From Qipengyuania gelatinilytica (GTDB lineage: Bacteria > Pseudomonadota > Alphaproteobacteria > Sphingomonadales > Sphingomonadaceae), in contig NZ_CP081294.1 of assembly GCF_019711315.1 (NCBI RefSeq), forward strand, positions 1,550,001 to 1,614,000: a DNA stretch of 64,000 nt, written 5' to 3'. The position numbers and the translations under genes were made by a program. Positions within the stretch are counted from its first letter, which is position 1. The number at the start of each line of letters is the position of its first letter. The notes below the pieces were generated by a model. That model had not been told where the DNA came from, did no database searches, and was given only the letters and a program-made list of their open reading frames with translations. Of the stretch, positions 52,896-61,688 are shown in pieces.

Positions 52896-54785
52896 ATGAT
52901 TGCGTTCTGGCATGCATCGCACGGCGGCCGGCACGCTCCGCTCGATGCATTGAGCGAGGCTCTGGAGCGGTATGACCGCAAGCCCGCCCAAGTCCTGTCG
53001 GGCTCGACCTCGATTGCGCTGGCAGCGAGCCGCGACCACGTGGGCAACAGCGGCGGCACGATCGCTGCCTTTACCGGCTGGATCGACAATGCTGCCGAGC
53101 TGACAGACCTGACCGGCATCGCCCCAGACAATTCCGCACATCTCTATGCAGCATGTGTGACGCGGTGGGGCGAGGATGCCGATCGCAGGATTGTCGGAAG
53201 CTACGCCGCTGCCGCGCACCTGCCCGACGGAACGCTACACCTTGCGCGCTCTCCATGGGATGCGCCGCCGCTTTACTATCATCACGCGGAAGGCCGGATC
53301 ATCGCATCGCCATTGCTGCGGGTTCTGTTTGCAGCCGGTGCCCCGCGCGAACCCGATTACGATCGGGTGATCGATGAACTCGCCTATGATTTCCGATCCG
53401 GCGACGAGCAGTCCTGGTACCGCGATATCCTCATGGTTCCGCTTGGCGCCCATGTCCGCATCAAGGACGGCGTCCGGCAGGTCACCCGCTGGTACCAGCC
53501 ACCAGAGCCGATGAAGCCTGCGGACTATGACGAGGATGCCGCCGTCGAGAAGGCGCGTACCTTGCTCGACGAGGCTGCCTCCAGGGCCGCGGCCTGGGCA
53601 TCGCGGCCTGCCATGGCACTGTCCGGCGGCCTCGATTCCACGCTCGTTGCCGATGCCTTGCTGCGTGTCTCTCCCGAAAGGGAAAAGCTGGATGCAATCA
53701 CCTTCGTGCCGGACCGGAACTGGCAGGGTAAGTGCGAGCCGGGGACGATGGGCGACGAGCGTCCTTTCGCCGGCCTGATGGCGCAAGCCAATCCGCGGAT
53801 AGACTGGCACATTGCCGACGACGACCACGGTCCGCACGATCGCCGAGCGCGGGACGTCTTTGCCGCGAGCGAGACCTTTGCTCCCGGCCTCGCGAATGTT
53901 GGCATGTACCACAATGTCTATGCCAAGGCGCGCGAGCTGGGCTGCGATGCTCTGCTGACGGCAGATTTCGGGAATGTCACGATCAGCGATGCCGGACGCA
54001 GCGCCTATGCCGAGTATGCAAGGGCGGGAGAGTGGAAGCAGCTGTTGCGCCTCCTGAACAACCGCCCCGGTGACGGGAGGCCGCTCTGGCGCAAGCTCGC
54101 TGCCCTGAGTGTGTTGCCTCACCTGCCGCGCGCATTGCGGCAGCGCCTGCGAAGCCTCGCGCACCCCGAGCGCACCGACATGACCGCGCTGATCACGCCG
54201 CTGTCCCCGGAAGCCCGGGAAAAGCAGGCCGCAAGAGCGCGCGCTCGTGGATCGCAGGGCGCTTGGTCCGATCTCACCCATGATCTCGACCGCGCCGGAA
54301 CAGTCGCCCGCGAATGGCGGGATGCCGACGGCCCGGGCCGCGACGTCGACCTTGCCTTCGAGCAGCTTTACGGGGTCCGCAAACGCGACGTGCTGACCTA
54401 TCGCCCGCTGGTCGAATTCTGCATGTCGCTGCCGACCAGGGCCTTCGCCTGGGACGGCGAGGAACGCCGCCTCGCCCGGCTGATGGGCAAGGGTCGCGTG
54501 CCAGAGGCGATCCGGACCAACCGGCTCCATGGCCAGCACAATGTCGACTGGCATGCGCGGATGACGCCCGCCCGCGAGGACATGATGGACCTGCTCGAAC
54601 GGGCGCGCGACCACCCGTTTCTCGGACGGTCACTTGATATCGAGCGATTGCAGCGACTGATCGAAGATTGGCCCGAAGGTCCGGACTTCAGCTGGGAGAA
54701 CGACTACCCGCGGCGTCTCGCCCTGCCGCGCGCGATCCTTGCCGCACGCTTCATCGGGCATGTCGAAAACCGTAATGAATTCTGA
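52896..54785 (+). CDS. Asparagine-synthetase-like lasso cyclase (C-type)
   Basis: The 629-residue product has an N-terminal glutamine-amidotransferase-like domain (about 1-190, including WDAPPLYYHHAEGRIIASPL) and a synthetase domain with the pyrophosphate loop ALSGGLDSTLVA (about 241-252). Asn synthetases begin Met-Cys; this starts M-I-A-F, so the glutaminase nucleophile is missing, as in lasso C enzymes, which adenylate a core acid residue and form the macrolactam. It begins 26 bases after the precursor stop. It is the only macrocyclising candidate in the locus. Confidence 0.9.
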   Translation: MIAFWHASHGGRHAPLDALSEALERYDRKPAQVLSGSTSIALAASRDHVGNSGGTIAAFTGWIDNAAELTDLTGIAPDNSAHLYAACVTRWGEDADRRIVGSYAAAAHLPDGTLHLARSPWDAPPLYYHHAEGRIIASPLLRVLFAAGAPREPDYDRVIDELAYDFRSGDEQSWYRDILMVPLGAHVRIKDGVRQVTRWYQPPEPMKPADYDEDAAVEKARTLLDEAASRAAAWASRPAMALSGGLDSTLVADALLRVSPEREKLDAITFVPDRNWQGKCEPGTMGDERPFAGLMAQANPRIDWHIADDDHGPHDRRARDVFAASETFAPGLANVGMYHNVYAKARELGCDALLTADFGNVTISDAGRSAYAEYARAGEWKQLLRLLNNRPGDGRPLWRKLAALSVLPHLPRALRQRLRSLAHPERTDMTALITPLSPEAREKQAARARARGSQGAWSDLTHDLDRAGTVAREWRDADGPGRDVDLAFEQLYGVRKRDVLTYRPLVEFCMSLPTRAFAWDGEERRLARLMGKGRVPEAIRTNRLHGQHNVDWHARMTPAREDMMDLLERARDHPFLGRSLDIERLQRLIEDWPEGPDFSWENDYPRRLALPRAILAARFIGHVENRNEF

Positions 54786-54826
54786 GCGGGCTATGCGTCA
54801 CAGCGTCGCTGCGCCATAGGGGCGCC

Positions 54827-56494
54827 GTGACATTCGACGGGACCCTGAAGGCCATGTTCGCCATTGCATCGCGCCGACAGGCCGCTGCGCTTGCGATCCT
54901 GTCCCTGATTACCGCAGCGAGCGAAGGCTTGGGCTTCGTCCTCTTGGTGCCGATCATCGCCCTGTTTGCCGGCAGCGGGCCGGCCATGCCGCTGCCCTTC
55001 GCCCTGCCCGACATGCCGCTTTCCGCGATGCTGGCGATGTTCGTGCTGCTGGTCGCCGTCCGAGCGGTGGCCGAGATTGCGAGACGCCTCGTCGCGCAGG
55101 ACCTGCGCGCGGGGCTGGTCGACAGCTTGCGGATGCGGGCAGTCAAGGCGCTGCTGGGCGCGAACTGGCGCTGGACCATGACCCAGCGCCGCGGGGCGAG
55201 CGAAGCGCTCATCATCACCAATATCGACCGGGCAGGCTATGCGGCTGAAATGGCGACCGCACTGGTCCGCCTCGCATTCGCATTGGTGGCGCTTGTCGCT
55301 GCCGCCATGGTCGTGTCGCCAGCCGCAGCACTGACGGGCGGTGCAGCCGGAGGGCTCGTGCTCCTCCTCTACCGGCCGCTGACCCGGCGCGCCCGCGCGC
55401 TGGGAAATGCCCTGTCCCGCACCTACGATTCGCTCCACGAACGGCTAGGCGAAACGCTGGGCGCGATGCGCATCATCAAGAGCCTGGGGCGCGAAGGCGA
55501 AGCGGCGAAAGCGCTGTCGGACGAATTGCGAGGACTACGCCGGGCAGAGCGCGGCTATGTCCGCGATGCCGCCATCGGCCATGCGGCACTGCAGATCGGC
55601 GGTGCGCTGGTTGCAGCCTGCCTCGCCTGGCTGGCGCTGGCCTGGCTCGGCCTGCCGCTTTCGATCGTCCTCCCGCTTGCCGCCATCTTCGTGCGCGCTC
55701 TTCCCCTGCTGGGCGAAGCGCAGGTCGCAATGCAGGGGTGGAGCCATGCCAGCCCCGCCATCGAAGATGCGCTCGCCATGATCGAGCGGGCCGGAGCCGC
55801 CGCCGAACCCGAGGCGGCCACTCGCGCACCGCGCCTTACCCGCAGGCTGTCGTTCGAAAGCGTTTCGCTGACGCATCGTCCGGGCCGGACTGCGCTGATG
55901 GAAGTCTCGCTGGACATCGAAGCGGGCACGATGGTCGCCCTGACCGGCCGCTCGGGCGCGGGCAAGAGCACATTGGCCGACCTCGCCTCCGGCCTCATCG
56001 GCCCCGATGCAGGTGCGGTCAGCATCGACGGAACGCGGCTGGATGCCGCAAGCCGCCGCGCATGGCGCGAACGGGTCGCCTATGTCCAGCAGGAGCCCCT
56101 GCTCTTCTCCGGCACCGTGCGCCAGAATCTGCTCTGGGCGCGCCCCGGTGCTGACGAGGCGCAGGTAAAGAGGGCGCTCGAGGAAGCCGCCGCGCAATTC
56201 GTGTTCTCGCTGCCCGAGGGGATCGATTGCGACCTGGGCGAAGGCGGACGCGCACTATCCGGCGGTGAGCGCCAGCGCATCGCGCTTGCCCGTGCGCTGA
56301 TGCGCGATCCGGACCTCATCGTGCTCGACGAGGCGACCAGCGCGGTTGATTCCGAAAGCGAACAGGCGATTGCAGCAGCGCTGCATAGTATGACCGGCAA
56401 GCGCACCGTGCTGGCGATTGCCCATCGCGGCTTGCTGACCGAGATCGCGGACCGCGTCGTGCGGATCGACAGGGGCCGTATCGCCACCGACTGA
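54827..56494 (+). CDS. ABC exporter (membrane and ATPase domains fused), lasso D-type
   Basis: The 555-residue half-transporter has six membrane helices (about 1-310) and an ATPase domain with Walker A GRSGAGKST (about 375-383), signature LSGGERQ (about 477) and Walker B DLIVLDEAT (about 495-503), then SAVDSES and the H-loop AHRGL. It starts with the membrane domain at once, so no C39 leader-peptidase domain is fused to it. In lasso systems this gene exports the product and gives self-immunity. It follows the cyclase gene by 41 bases and is the last gene of the RiPP locus. Confidence 0.9.
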   Translation: MTFDGTLKAMFAIASRRQAAALAILSLITAASEGLGFVLLVPIIALFAGSGPAMPLPFALPDMPLSAMLAMFVLLVAVRAVAEIARRLVAQDLRAGLVDSLRMRAVKALLGANWRWTMTQRRGASEALIITNIDRAGYAAEMATALVRLAFALVALVAAAMVVSPAAALTGGAAGGLVLLLYRPLTRRARALGNALSRTYDSLHERLGETLGAMRIIKSLGREGEAAKALSDELRGLRRAERGYVRDAAIGHAALQIGGALVAACLAWLALAWLGLPLSIVLPLAAIFVRALPLLGEAQVAMQGWSHASPAIEDALAMIERAGAAAEPEAATRAPRLTRRLSFESVSLTHRPGRTALMEVSLDIEAGTMVALTGRSGAGKSTLADLASGLIGPDAGAVSIDGTRLDAASRRAWRERVAYVQQEPLLFSGTVRQNLLWARPGADEAQVKRALEEAAAQFVFSLPEGIDCDLGEGGRALSGGERQRIALARALMRDPDLIVLDEATSAVDSESEQAIAAALHSMTGKRTVLAIAHRGLLTEIADRVVRIDRGRIATD

Positions 56495-56612
56495 ACGGCG
56501 AATTCAGCCGCAATTCAGCGCCCTTCCCTATAACCGGCAGCATATCGGCGCAGTATCGCGCTATCCCGCCGTGCGCTTGAATGCAGGCGGTGACCACTTA
56601 TTGAAGGGGGCC

Positions 56613-57116
56613 ATGACCATGACCACCAAACTTGCTGCCGTAACCGGTACCGCGGCTGTCGCGATTGCAGGACTTGCGCTCGCCACGCCCGCCGAAGCCC
56701 AGTACCGCGAGAAGATCACGCACGACCCCTCGCGTTGTGAAGCGGGCAAGGGTGCCGGCGTCTGGGTGACGATCAACGAGATCAAGCAAAGCAAGGGCAC
56801 CATCCGCATCCAGTCCTATCGCGCCACGAAGGAAGACTGGCTGAAGAAGGGCCGCTGGATCTATCGCATGGAAGCCCCGGCCAAGGCCGGCTCGATGCGC
56901 TTCTGCATGCCCCTGCCCGGAGCGGGCCATTACGGCATTGCCGTGCGCCACGATCTCGACGGCGACGGCGAGACCGATATCTTCGGCGATGGCGGCGCGA
57001 TGTCGAACGATCCCAGCATCAACATCTTCAACCTCGGCAAGCCGAGCTACAAGAAGGTCGGTTTCGATGTGGGCGGTGGGGTCGAGAAAATCTCGATCCG
57101 TATGCGTTACCGCTGA
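56613..57116 (+). CDS. DUF2141-family exported protein
   Basis: The 167-residue protein has a signal peptide (MTMTTKLAAVTGTAAVAIAG, cleavage near TPAEA) and a DUF2141 domain with GTIRIQSYRATKEDWLKKGR and AVRHDLDGDGETDIFGDGG. The calcium-loop-like acidic segment DLDGDGETD is notable. DUF2141 proteins are exported and of unknown function. The ATG at 56613 has GAAGGGGG upstream; ATG 56619 is a close alternative. It ends overlapping the convergent nucleotidyltransferase gene by ten bases. Confidence 0.85.
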   Translation: MTMTTKLAAVTGTAAVAIAGLALATPAEAQYREKITHDPSRCEAGKGAGVWVTINEIKQSKGTIRIQSYRATKEDWLKKGRWIYRMEAPAKAGSMRFCMPLPGAGHYGIAVRHDLDGDGETDIFGDGGAMSNDPSINIFNLGKPSYKKVGFDVGGGVEKISIRMRYR

Positions 57117-58003
57117 CCGCGCTTCGCTCGCCACAGCTCCCACGCGGCTCCAGGCATCGCCAGCAGGGGGTGCTTTTCGCGGAAAGGCGTCACCTCCAGC
57201 TTTATGCCGGTGTGGCGTTCCAGCTTCCACGCACCGTAACGCGCCGCGCCCTCGAAGGTCGTGGTGGCTTTTGCCAGCCGCAGGATATTGAGCGGTTTGC
57301 CCAGCCTTTCGCGCGCCGACCACGTCTTCAGTATCGATGCACGCCTGCTTTCGCCCAGCGCCGGGTGAAGCAGCCCGCCGTCGCGCGTGAAGGCGATGCC
57401 ATCCGCTTCCCACGCAAGCGGCAACAAGCCATCGAAATGGTCCTCATTGACCGACAGGATCGAATTTTCACGCCCCGGTTTCTCTACCCGGAACTCGGCC
57501 CGATATGTCGCCTGGAAAAGCGCGCGCCAATAATCCTCGGCCGTGCCACTTTCGGGGCCTAGCGCCGCCGCAAACCGCGCCGCGGTCCTTGCGGCCTGTG
57601 CAATCGCGTCCGAAACCTTTTCGCGCGCCTCCGCGCTTCTGGCCCAGATCAACGCGCTGGGCTGGACGAAGCGCGTCCAAATCGTCGTATCGCGGCTATC
57701 GCCACTTGCAGCTTCGGCAAACTTGTCGAGGCTCATGGTGGCGATCTTGGCGCGCAGGATTTCGCCCTCGTGCTCCCACTCCCGGTAGCTGACCTTGGGC
57801 CAGATCCGCTCCTGCTGCGTGCCCGGCATCAGGATATAGAAATCGAGCACTCCTTCGAGCGAGCCGGTCCTGAGATTGGAGCCGTAAAACAAAACCGCAT
57901 CCGCCCCGGCCTCCTCGCCCAGCATCCGAGCATAGGCCGCGACTTCGCCCCGCACCTCGCGCTCCAGCGATTGCGCGATCCGTTTCTCCAGCGTGTCAGT
58001 CAC
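57107..58003 (-). CDS. Nucleotidyltransferase-like protein (Tam41-like CDP-diacylglycerol synthase candidate)
   Basis: The 298-residue product has the pattern AVLFYGSNLRTGSLEGVLDF, in which GS and the later Asp match the pol-beta-type nucleotidyltransferase active site. The spacing and the following RAKIATMSLDKF and TIWTRFVQPSALIWARS regions recall the mitochondrial Tam41/Mmp37 family that makes CDP-diacylglycerol from phosphatidic acid and CTP. This is pattern recall, not a search. Strong support for lipid use comes from the upstream kinase: the two genes overlap by four bases (ATGA), so the kinase could supply phosphatidic acid. No membrane helix is visible. Confidence 0.65.
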   Translation of the reverse strand: MTDTLEKRIAQSLEREVRGEVAAYARMLGEEAGADAVLFYGSNLRTGSLEGVLDFYILMPGTQQERIWPKVSYREWEHEGEILRAKIATMSLDKFAEAASGDSRDTTIWTRFVQPSALIWARSAEAREKVSDAIAQAARTAARFAAALGPESGTAEDYWRALFQATYRAEFRVEKPGRENSILSVNEDHFDGLLPLAWEADGIAFTRDGGLLHPALGESRRASILKTWSARERLGKPLNILRLAKATTTFEGAARYGAWKLERHTGIKLEVTPFREKHPLLAMPGAAWELWRAKRGQR

Positions 58004-59031
58004 CCGGTAACGAAGGTCAGTTCGGGGCCCTGTTCGACCCGGTAGCTACCAGCGGGGAAATGTTCGCCGTCGAGAATGAACTGCGAATCGAGCGTGATCG
58101 CAAAGCCCTCGGCCGACAGGTGGTGGAGGCCCGCATCGGCCAGCCAGCGCGGATGCCAGCCGGCAAGGATCGCGGGAACGGAGAACATGATCCGGCGGCG
58201 CGGATGATCGAGAACCAGCAGCCTGATCCCGTCCTGACCCTTGCCGAACAGCTTGATGTCGAGCGGCATCATCTTCAGCGTCGAGGCGAGGATAAGGTTG
58301 CGAAGCGCAGGATTGCCGTGACGCGAATGCGGCATCGGCTCGCCCGAGGGCAGGTATTCCAGCTCCATCCCGGTCCCGCGACGCCAGACGTTGCTATCGC
58401 TGCCAAGCAGCGACTGCACCACGCCCCAGGCGCTCGTCACACCAACGGCGATCGAGTTGAAGAATCCGGCCTTGTGCGCATCCTGCCCGGCATCGACGCC
58501 GAGCGTGAACGCGCCCGCGCCGAATATGAAACCGAGCATGGGCGGGTCCTCTTCGCCGACCTTCGCGACCGCCAGCGGCCGGCGTACGATCCGCCGCCCG
58601 CCTGCACGGTCCTCGAATGCAGCGATGGCCTGGGCGAGCGACCAGTCGCGCGGGCTGCCGAGATCGACGTTGAGCGCATTGGTCTTGCCGCGCGGGAGAA
58701 CCGCCAGCTCGGGCCAGCTATCGCCGAATACGGCCTGACCCATCGTCAGGACGTCACGCACCGTGCCGTCGCCGCCGCTGATGACGAGGAACCCGATCCC
58801 CTCGCGCGCGAATCCGACCAGCGCATCGGCCAGTTCCTTGCGGGTCGAAGGCCGCGCGATCGTGACGTTGGAGCGGTTGCCGAAATCGGGCTCGCGACCC
58901 TTGTTGTGATGGCTGCGCGCACTGAATATCACCCCGATACGCTGCACCTGCGTACCTTCGTTCGCATGGCGCGCCGCCGCAATTTCCGCTTGCGTCGGGA
59001 GATCGTCGAATTGGTAGATCTTGCGCTCCAT
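58000..59031 (-). CDS. Diacylglycerol/lipid kinase family protein
   Basis: The 343-residue protein (from ATG 59031, MERKIYQFDDLP) has the DAGK-catalytic signature GVIFSARSHHNKG, FLVISGGDGTVRDVLTMGQA, the PRGKTNALNVDLGSPRDWSL segment and a C-terminal lobe near FSVPAILAGWHPRWL. Such kinases phosphorylate diacylglycerol or related lipids with ATP. A GAGAG ribosome-binding site precedes the chosen ATG; a frame to 59148 adds no conserved residues. Its stop overlaps the start of the nucleotidyltransferase gene, indicating a coupled two-step lipid pathway. Confidence 0.9.
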   Translation of the reverse strand: MERKIYQFDDLPTQAEIAAARHANEGTQVQRIGVIFSARSHHNKGREPDFGNRSNVTIARPSTRKELADALVGFAREGIGFLVISGGDGTVRDVLTMGQAVFGDSWPELAVLPRGKTNALNVDLGSPRDWSLAQAIAAFEDRAGGRRIVRRPLAVAKVGEEDPPMLGFIFGAGAFTLGVDAGQDAHKAGFFNSIAVGVTSAWGVVQSLLGSDSNVWRRGTGMELEYLPSGEPMPHSRHGNPALRNLILASTLKMMPLDIKLFGKGQDGIRLLVLDHPRRRIMFSVPAILAGWHPRWLADAGLHHLSAEGFAITLDSQFILDGEHFPAGSYRVEQGPELTFVTG

Positions 59032-59161
59032 GTTTTCTCTCGGCGCGGGGTCTAGGCAATTTGCAGCAATTTGGCGAGTGCCGCGAATATTTCCTCCGGA
59101 AGTGTGCGTTTCTCTCCGGAAAAAGCAGGTCGGGCACCTTCCCGCCATGCGCCTGCCGGAC

Positions 59162-59220
59162 GTCGAAAATGTGGTAATCCGGTATTGTAGCTGCAGCAGC
59201 CTGCGGCGGCTGGTATTTCA
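59162..59220 (+). repeat. Shared ~60-bp upstream element, copy A (before sulfotransferase)
   Basis: Aligned without gaps to copy B at 60245-60303, about 46 of 59 bases agree by hand count. The first 33 bases are the best conserved: GTCGA, then AATGTGGTAATCC and TATTG. It ends 93 bases before the sulfotransferase start. Candidate promoter or operator shared by two polysaccharide-modification genes. Confidence 0.6.
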
Positions 59221-59313
59221 ACCTCCTGCGATACGATCCGCTGCGCAGCTGCACAGCATGGTCGACCGTTTGCGCCCGATCCATGCCTGACCAACCGGAG
59301 TACCCGCCACCCA

Positions 59314-60156
59314 ATGCAGTTCGACGATATCGACTTCGTCATTATCGGAGCCGCCAAATCGGCGACCACCTGGCTGCAACGACAGCTCCAGTCGGATCCT
59401 GCCGTCTACATGCCCGATCCAGAACTGCATTATTTCTCGCGCCAGTATGACCGGGGTGCGGACTGGTACCTTGCGCAATTCAGCGACGACGGGCTTGGCA
59501 AGACAGTCGGCGAGAAATCCAATTCCTACCTTTACGAACCGCAAGCGGCAGAGCGGCTCCACCGCGACCTGCCGCATGTGAAGCTGGTCGCCCAGCTGCG
59601 GAACCCGGTCGCGCGGGCTTATTCGGGCTACTGCATGCTGTACCGCCGCGGCGAGATCGGGGCGGATATCGAGGCGCATCTCGATCCTGCCGGAAACCCC
59701 GATGAAAGGCTTCTCGGTTCAGGCAATTTCGCATCGCACCTGCAGACATACATCGACCTTTTCGGGCGCGAGAAGCTCCTGATCACCTTCTTCGAAGGCG
59801 TAGCCGAAGACCCCGACAGCCAGATCCGGCAGGTCCGCTCGCACCTTGGACTGCCGCCGCTGGAGCTGGAGGAAGACGCGCGGCAAAAGGTCAAGGACAA
59901 GTCCGACCCACGTGTCCCGCCCCACATGCGCAAGCGCCTTGCATGGCTCAAACCGATCGTGCGGCCCTTGCGCGGAAATCCTGCCTTCGAAGCGGCCCGC
60001 GGGCTGTTCGTGCGCAATTCCGAATACCCGCCTTTGACGGACGACCTGCGCCAGCGCCTGAACGACTATTATGCGCCCTCGATCGAGGCCCTGGAGCAGA
60101 TGAGCGGGCAGTCGCTGGGCCACTGGTACGGACCTTCTGAAAAGTCGGAGAGCTAA
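59314..60156 (+). CDS. Sulfotransferase family protein
   Basis: The 280-residue enzyme carries the PAPS-binding 5' loop FVIIGAAKSATTWLQRQLQS and the 3'-phosphate region VAQLRNPVARAYSGYCML, the two signatures of cytosolic sulfotransferases. It transfers sulfate from PAPS to a hydroxyl, here plausibly of a polysaccharide or lipid, since the next gene on the same strand is a polysaccharide pyruvyl transferase with the same upstream element. The acceptor is not known. ATG 59314 follows a CGGAG site. A weak 7-bp inverted repeat follows the gene at 60173. Confidence 0.88.
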   Translation: MQFDDIDFVIIGAAKSATTWLQRQLQSDPAVYMPDPELHYFSRQYDRGADWYLAQFSDDGLGKTVGEKSNSYLYEPQAAERLHRDLPHVKLVAQLRNPVARAYSGYCMLYRRGEIGADIEAHLDPAGNPDERLLGSGNFASHLQTYIDLFGREKLLITFFEGVAEDPDSQIRQVRSHLGLPPLELEEDARQKVKDKSDPRVPPHMRKRLAWLKPIVRPLRGNPAFEAARGLFVRNSEYPPLTDDLRQRLNDYYAPSIEALEQMSGQSLGHWYGPSEKSES

Positions 60157-60172
60157 ACACGCGCAAGGTCCA

Positions 60173-60196
60173 AACCGGCATTGATACCAGCCGGTT
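60173..60196 (+). repeat. Inverted repeat after sulfotransferase gene
   Basis: AACCGGC (60173-60179) and GCCGGTT (60190-60196) are exact reverse complements with ten bases between. No T-tract follows, so it is not a good intrinsic terminator; it may be an operator or an mRNA-protecting hairpin. Confidence 0.35.
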
Positions 60197-60244
60197 AGCA
60201 GCCCCCAAAGGCATGTAGCGTGTTCCCATTCCTCGTCAGATCCG

Positions 60245-60303
60245 GTCGATAATGTGGTAATCCCCTATTGAAGCTGCGGCCTCGGGCGCGGGCTGGTAAT
60301 TCG
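60245..60303 (+). repeat. Shared ~60-bp upstream element, copy B (before pyruvyl transferase)
   Basis: This is the second copy of the element at 59162. It starts GTCGATAATGTGGTAATCCC and ends 140 bases before the pyruvyl-transferase start. On the minus strand both copies translate to a similar peptide ending DYHIxD, which could mean decayed coding sequence rather than a regulatory site. Confidence 0.6.
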
Positions 60304-60443
60304 GGTTTAAAGAATGCAGCAAGCAAGACGACAGCCGCCTCGTCGAGAGTGACGCCGGTGGCCTCGTCGGTGCCGAAGAGGAGTGAGCGGTATTTCGGTT
60401 CTTCTGGGCAAAGCGCAGGCATGATCGGGGGCGACGCAGTCTG

Positions 60444-61658
60444 ATGAAGAAGTTCATCATCACCGGAATACAGATGCGAAACAAAGGCTCGCAGGCCATG
60501 TTTCTGTCGCTCTACTACGCGCTCAAATCCATCTATCCCGACAGCGAGGTGGTCGGCTTTTCCAACAAGTACGACACCTCGGAACAGTACAGCTTCAAGC
60601 TGCTTCCCTATGACGACTACACCCGCAAGGTGTTCAAATACCGGCTGAACGAAGTGCCCTTCCTTACGCCGGTGCTGACGTCGCTCGCCGGCCAGTGGAA
60701 GAAGAGCGACAAGTGGGACGGCAAGATCGCCGAGATGGAAAAGGCGCTGCAGGAAGCGGACGCCATCTTCGATGCCAGTGGCTACACCCTTGGTTCGGGG
60801 TGGAGCATGGCAGGAGGCGGTCTCCTGCTGCAGACGATCGAGCTGGCTAAACGCTACGGCAAACCGATCGTGCTGATGCCCCAAAGCTTCGGCCCCTTCG
60901 ACTGGGACGAGGAAGGCAGCGAGGAATTCCTCGAACAGGTCAAGGAGGACCTGAGCTACTGCACCAGGATCTTCGCGCGCGAACAGGAGGGGTATGACTG
61001 CCTCACCTCGCTTGGCCTCGACAATGTCGAACTGTCGACGGACCTCGTCATCAGGGAGAAGTTTTTCCCGAGCGCCAGCGATATCTATGCCCCGGGCGAA
61101 GAGCGGGAGGTCAGCTATCCCTCGCCCGGTTCGGTCGGTTTCATCATCAACGAAAACGTCTTCCGGATCGGCGAACCCGATGCGGTGCTCGATCTCTACG
61201 CCCAGATGCTCGACAAGCTGGTCGACGACGGAGAGAAAGTCTGCGTCCTGACGACCTCCACCGCCGACATCCAGCCGGTCGAGGATGTGCTGAAAAAGAC
61301 CCGCAACAGGGGCCGCGTGGACATAATCCGGGGCGAATATTCCAGCCCCGAACTGATCAGCATCATCGCCAGGTTCAAATATGTCGTCGCCTCGCGATAC
61401 CATTCGGTGGTGTTCGCCTATCGCAGCGGCGTGCCCGCGATCATCCTCGGATGGGCCAGCAAATATTCCGACCTTGCCGCCCACTTCCAGCAGCAGGACT
61501 ACCTGTTCGACATCAGGGAGCCCGGCGTCGGACGCATCCTCGACAAGATCGAGCAGATGAGCGCCAACCACAAAAACGAATCCCGGCGCATTCTCGAGAG
61601 TCTCGAGAAGATCCAGGGCGACGTCGTGAAACAGGCCGTCCGCGCTCTCGAAACCTAA
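60444..61658 (+). CDS. Polysaccharide pyruvyl transferase family protein
   Basis: The 404-residue protein starts KKFIITGIQMRNKGSQAMFL, the nucleotide-binding opening of the CsaB/WcaK-like pyruvyl-transferase family. It continues with GKPIVLMPQSFGPFDWDEEG, FAREQEGYDCL and SRYHSVVFAYRSGVPAIILG near the C-terminus. Such enzymes add pyruvate ketals to exopolysaccharide or wall sugars. With the sulfotransferase upstream, it suggests acidic decoration of a surface glycan (inference). A seven-codon mini-frame (60421-60444) overlaps its ATG as TGATG; this could couple translation but is unsupported. An integrase remnant follows. Confidence 0.9.
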   Translation: MKKFIITGIQMRNKGSQAMFLSLYYALKSIYPDSEVVGFSNKYDTSEQYSFKLLPYDDYTRKVFKYRLNEVPFLTPVLTSLAGQWKKSDKWDGKIAEMEKALQEADAIFDASGYTLGSGWSMAGGGLLLQTIELAKRYGKPIVLMPQSFGPFDWDEEGSEEFLEQVKEDLSYCTRIFAREQEGYDCLTSLGLDNVELSTDLVIREKFFPSASDIYAPGEEREVSYPSPGSVGFIINENVFRIGEPDAVLDLYAQMLDKLVDDGEKVCVLTTSTADIQPVEDVLKKTRNRGRVDIIRGEYSSPELISIIARFKYVVASRYHSVVFAYRSGVPAIILGWASKYSDLAAHFQQQDYLFDIREPGVGRILDKIEQMSANHKNESRRILESLEKIQGDVVKQAVRALET

Positions 61659-61688
61659 CGGATTCGTCGTCCGCTGCGCTCCAACGGA

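Noticed and set aside
60421..60444. Seven-codon frame ending TGATG on the pyruvyl transferase start
   Set aside because: No Shine-Dalgarno and too short to support; mentioned only as a possible coupling device.
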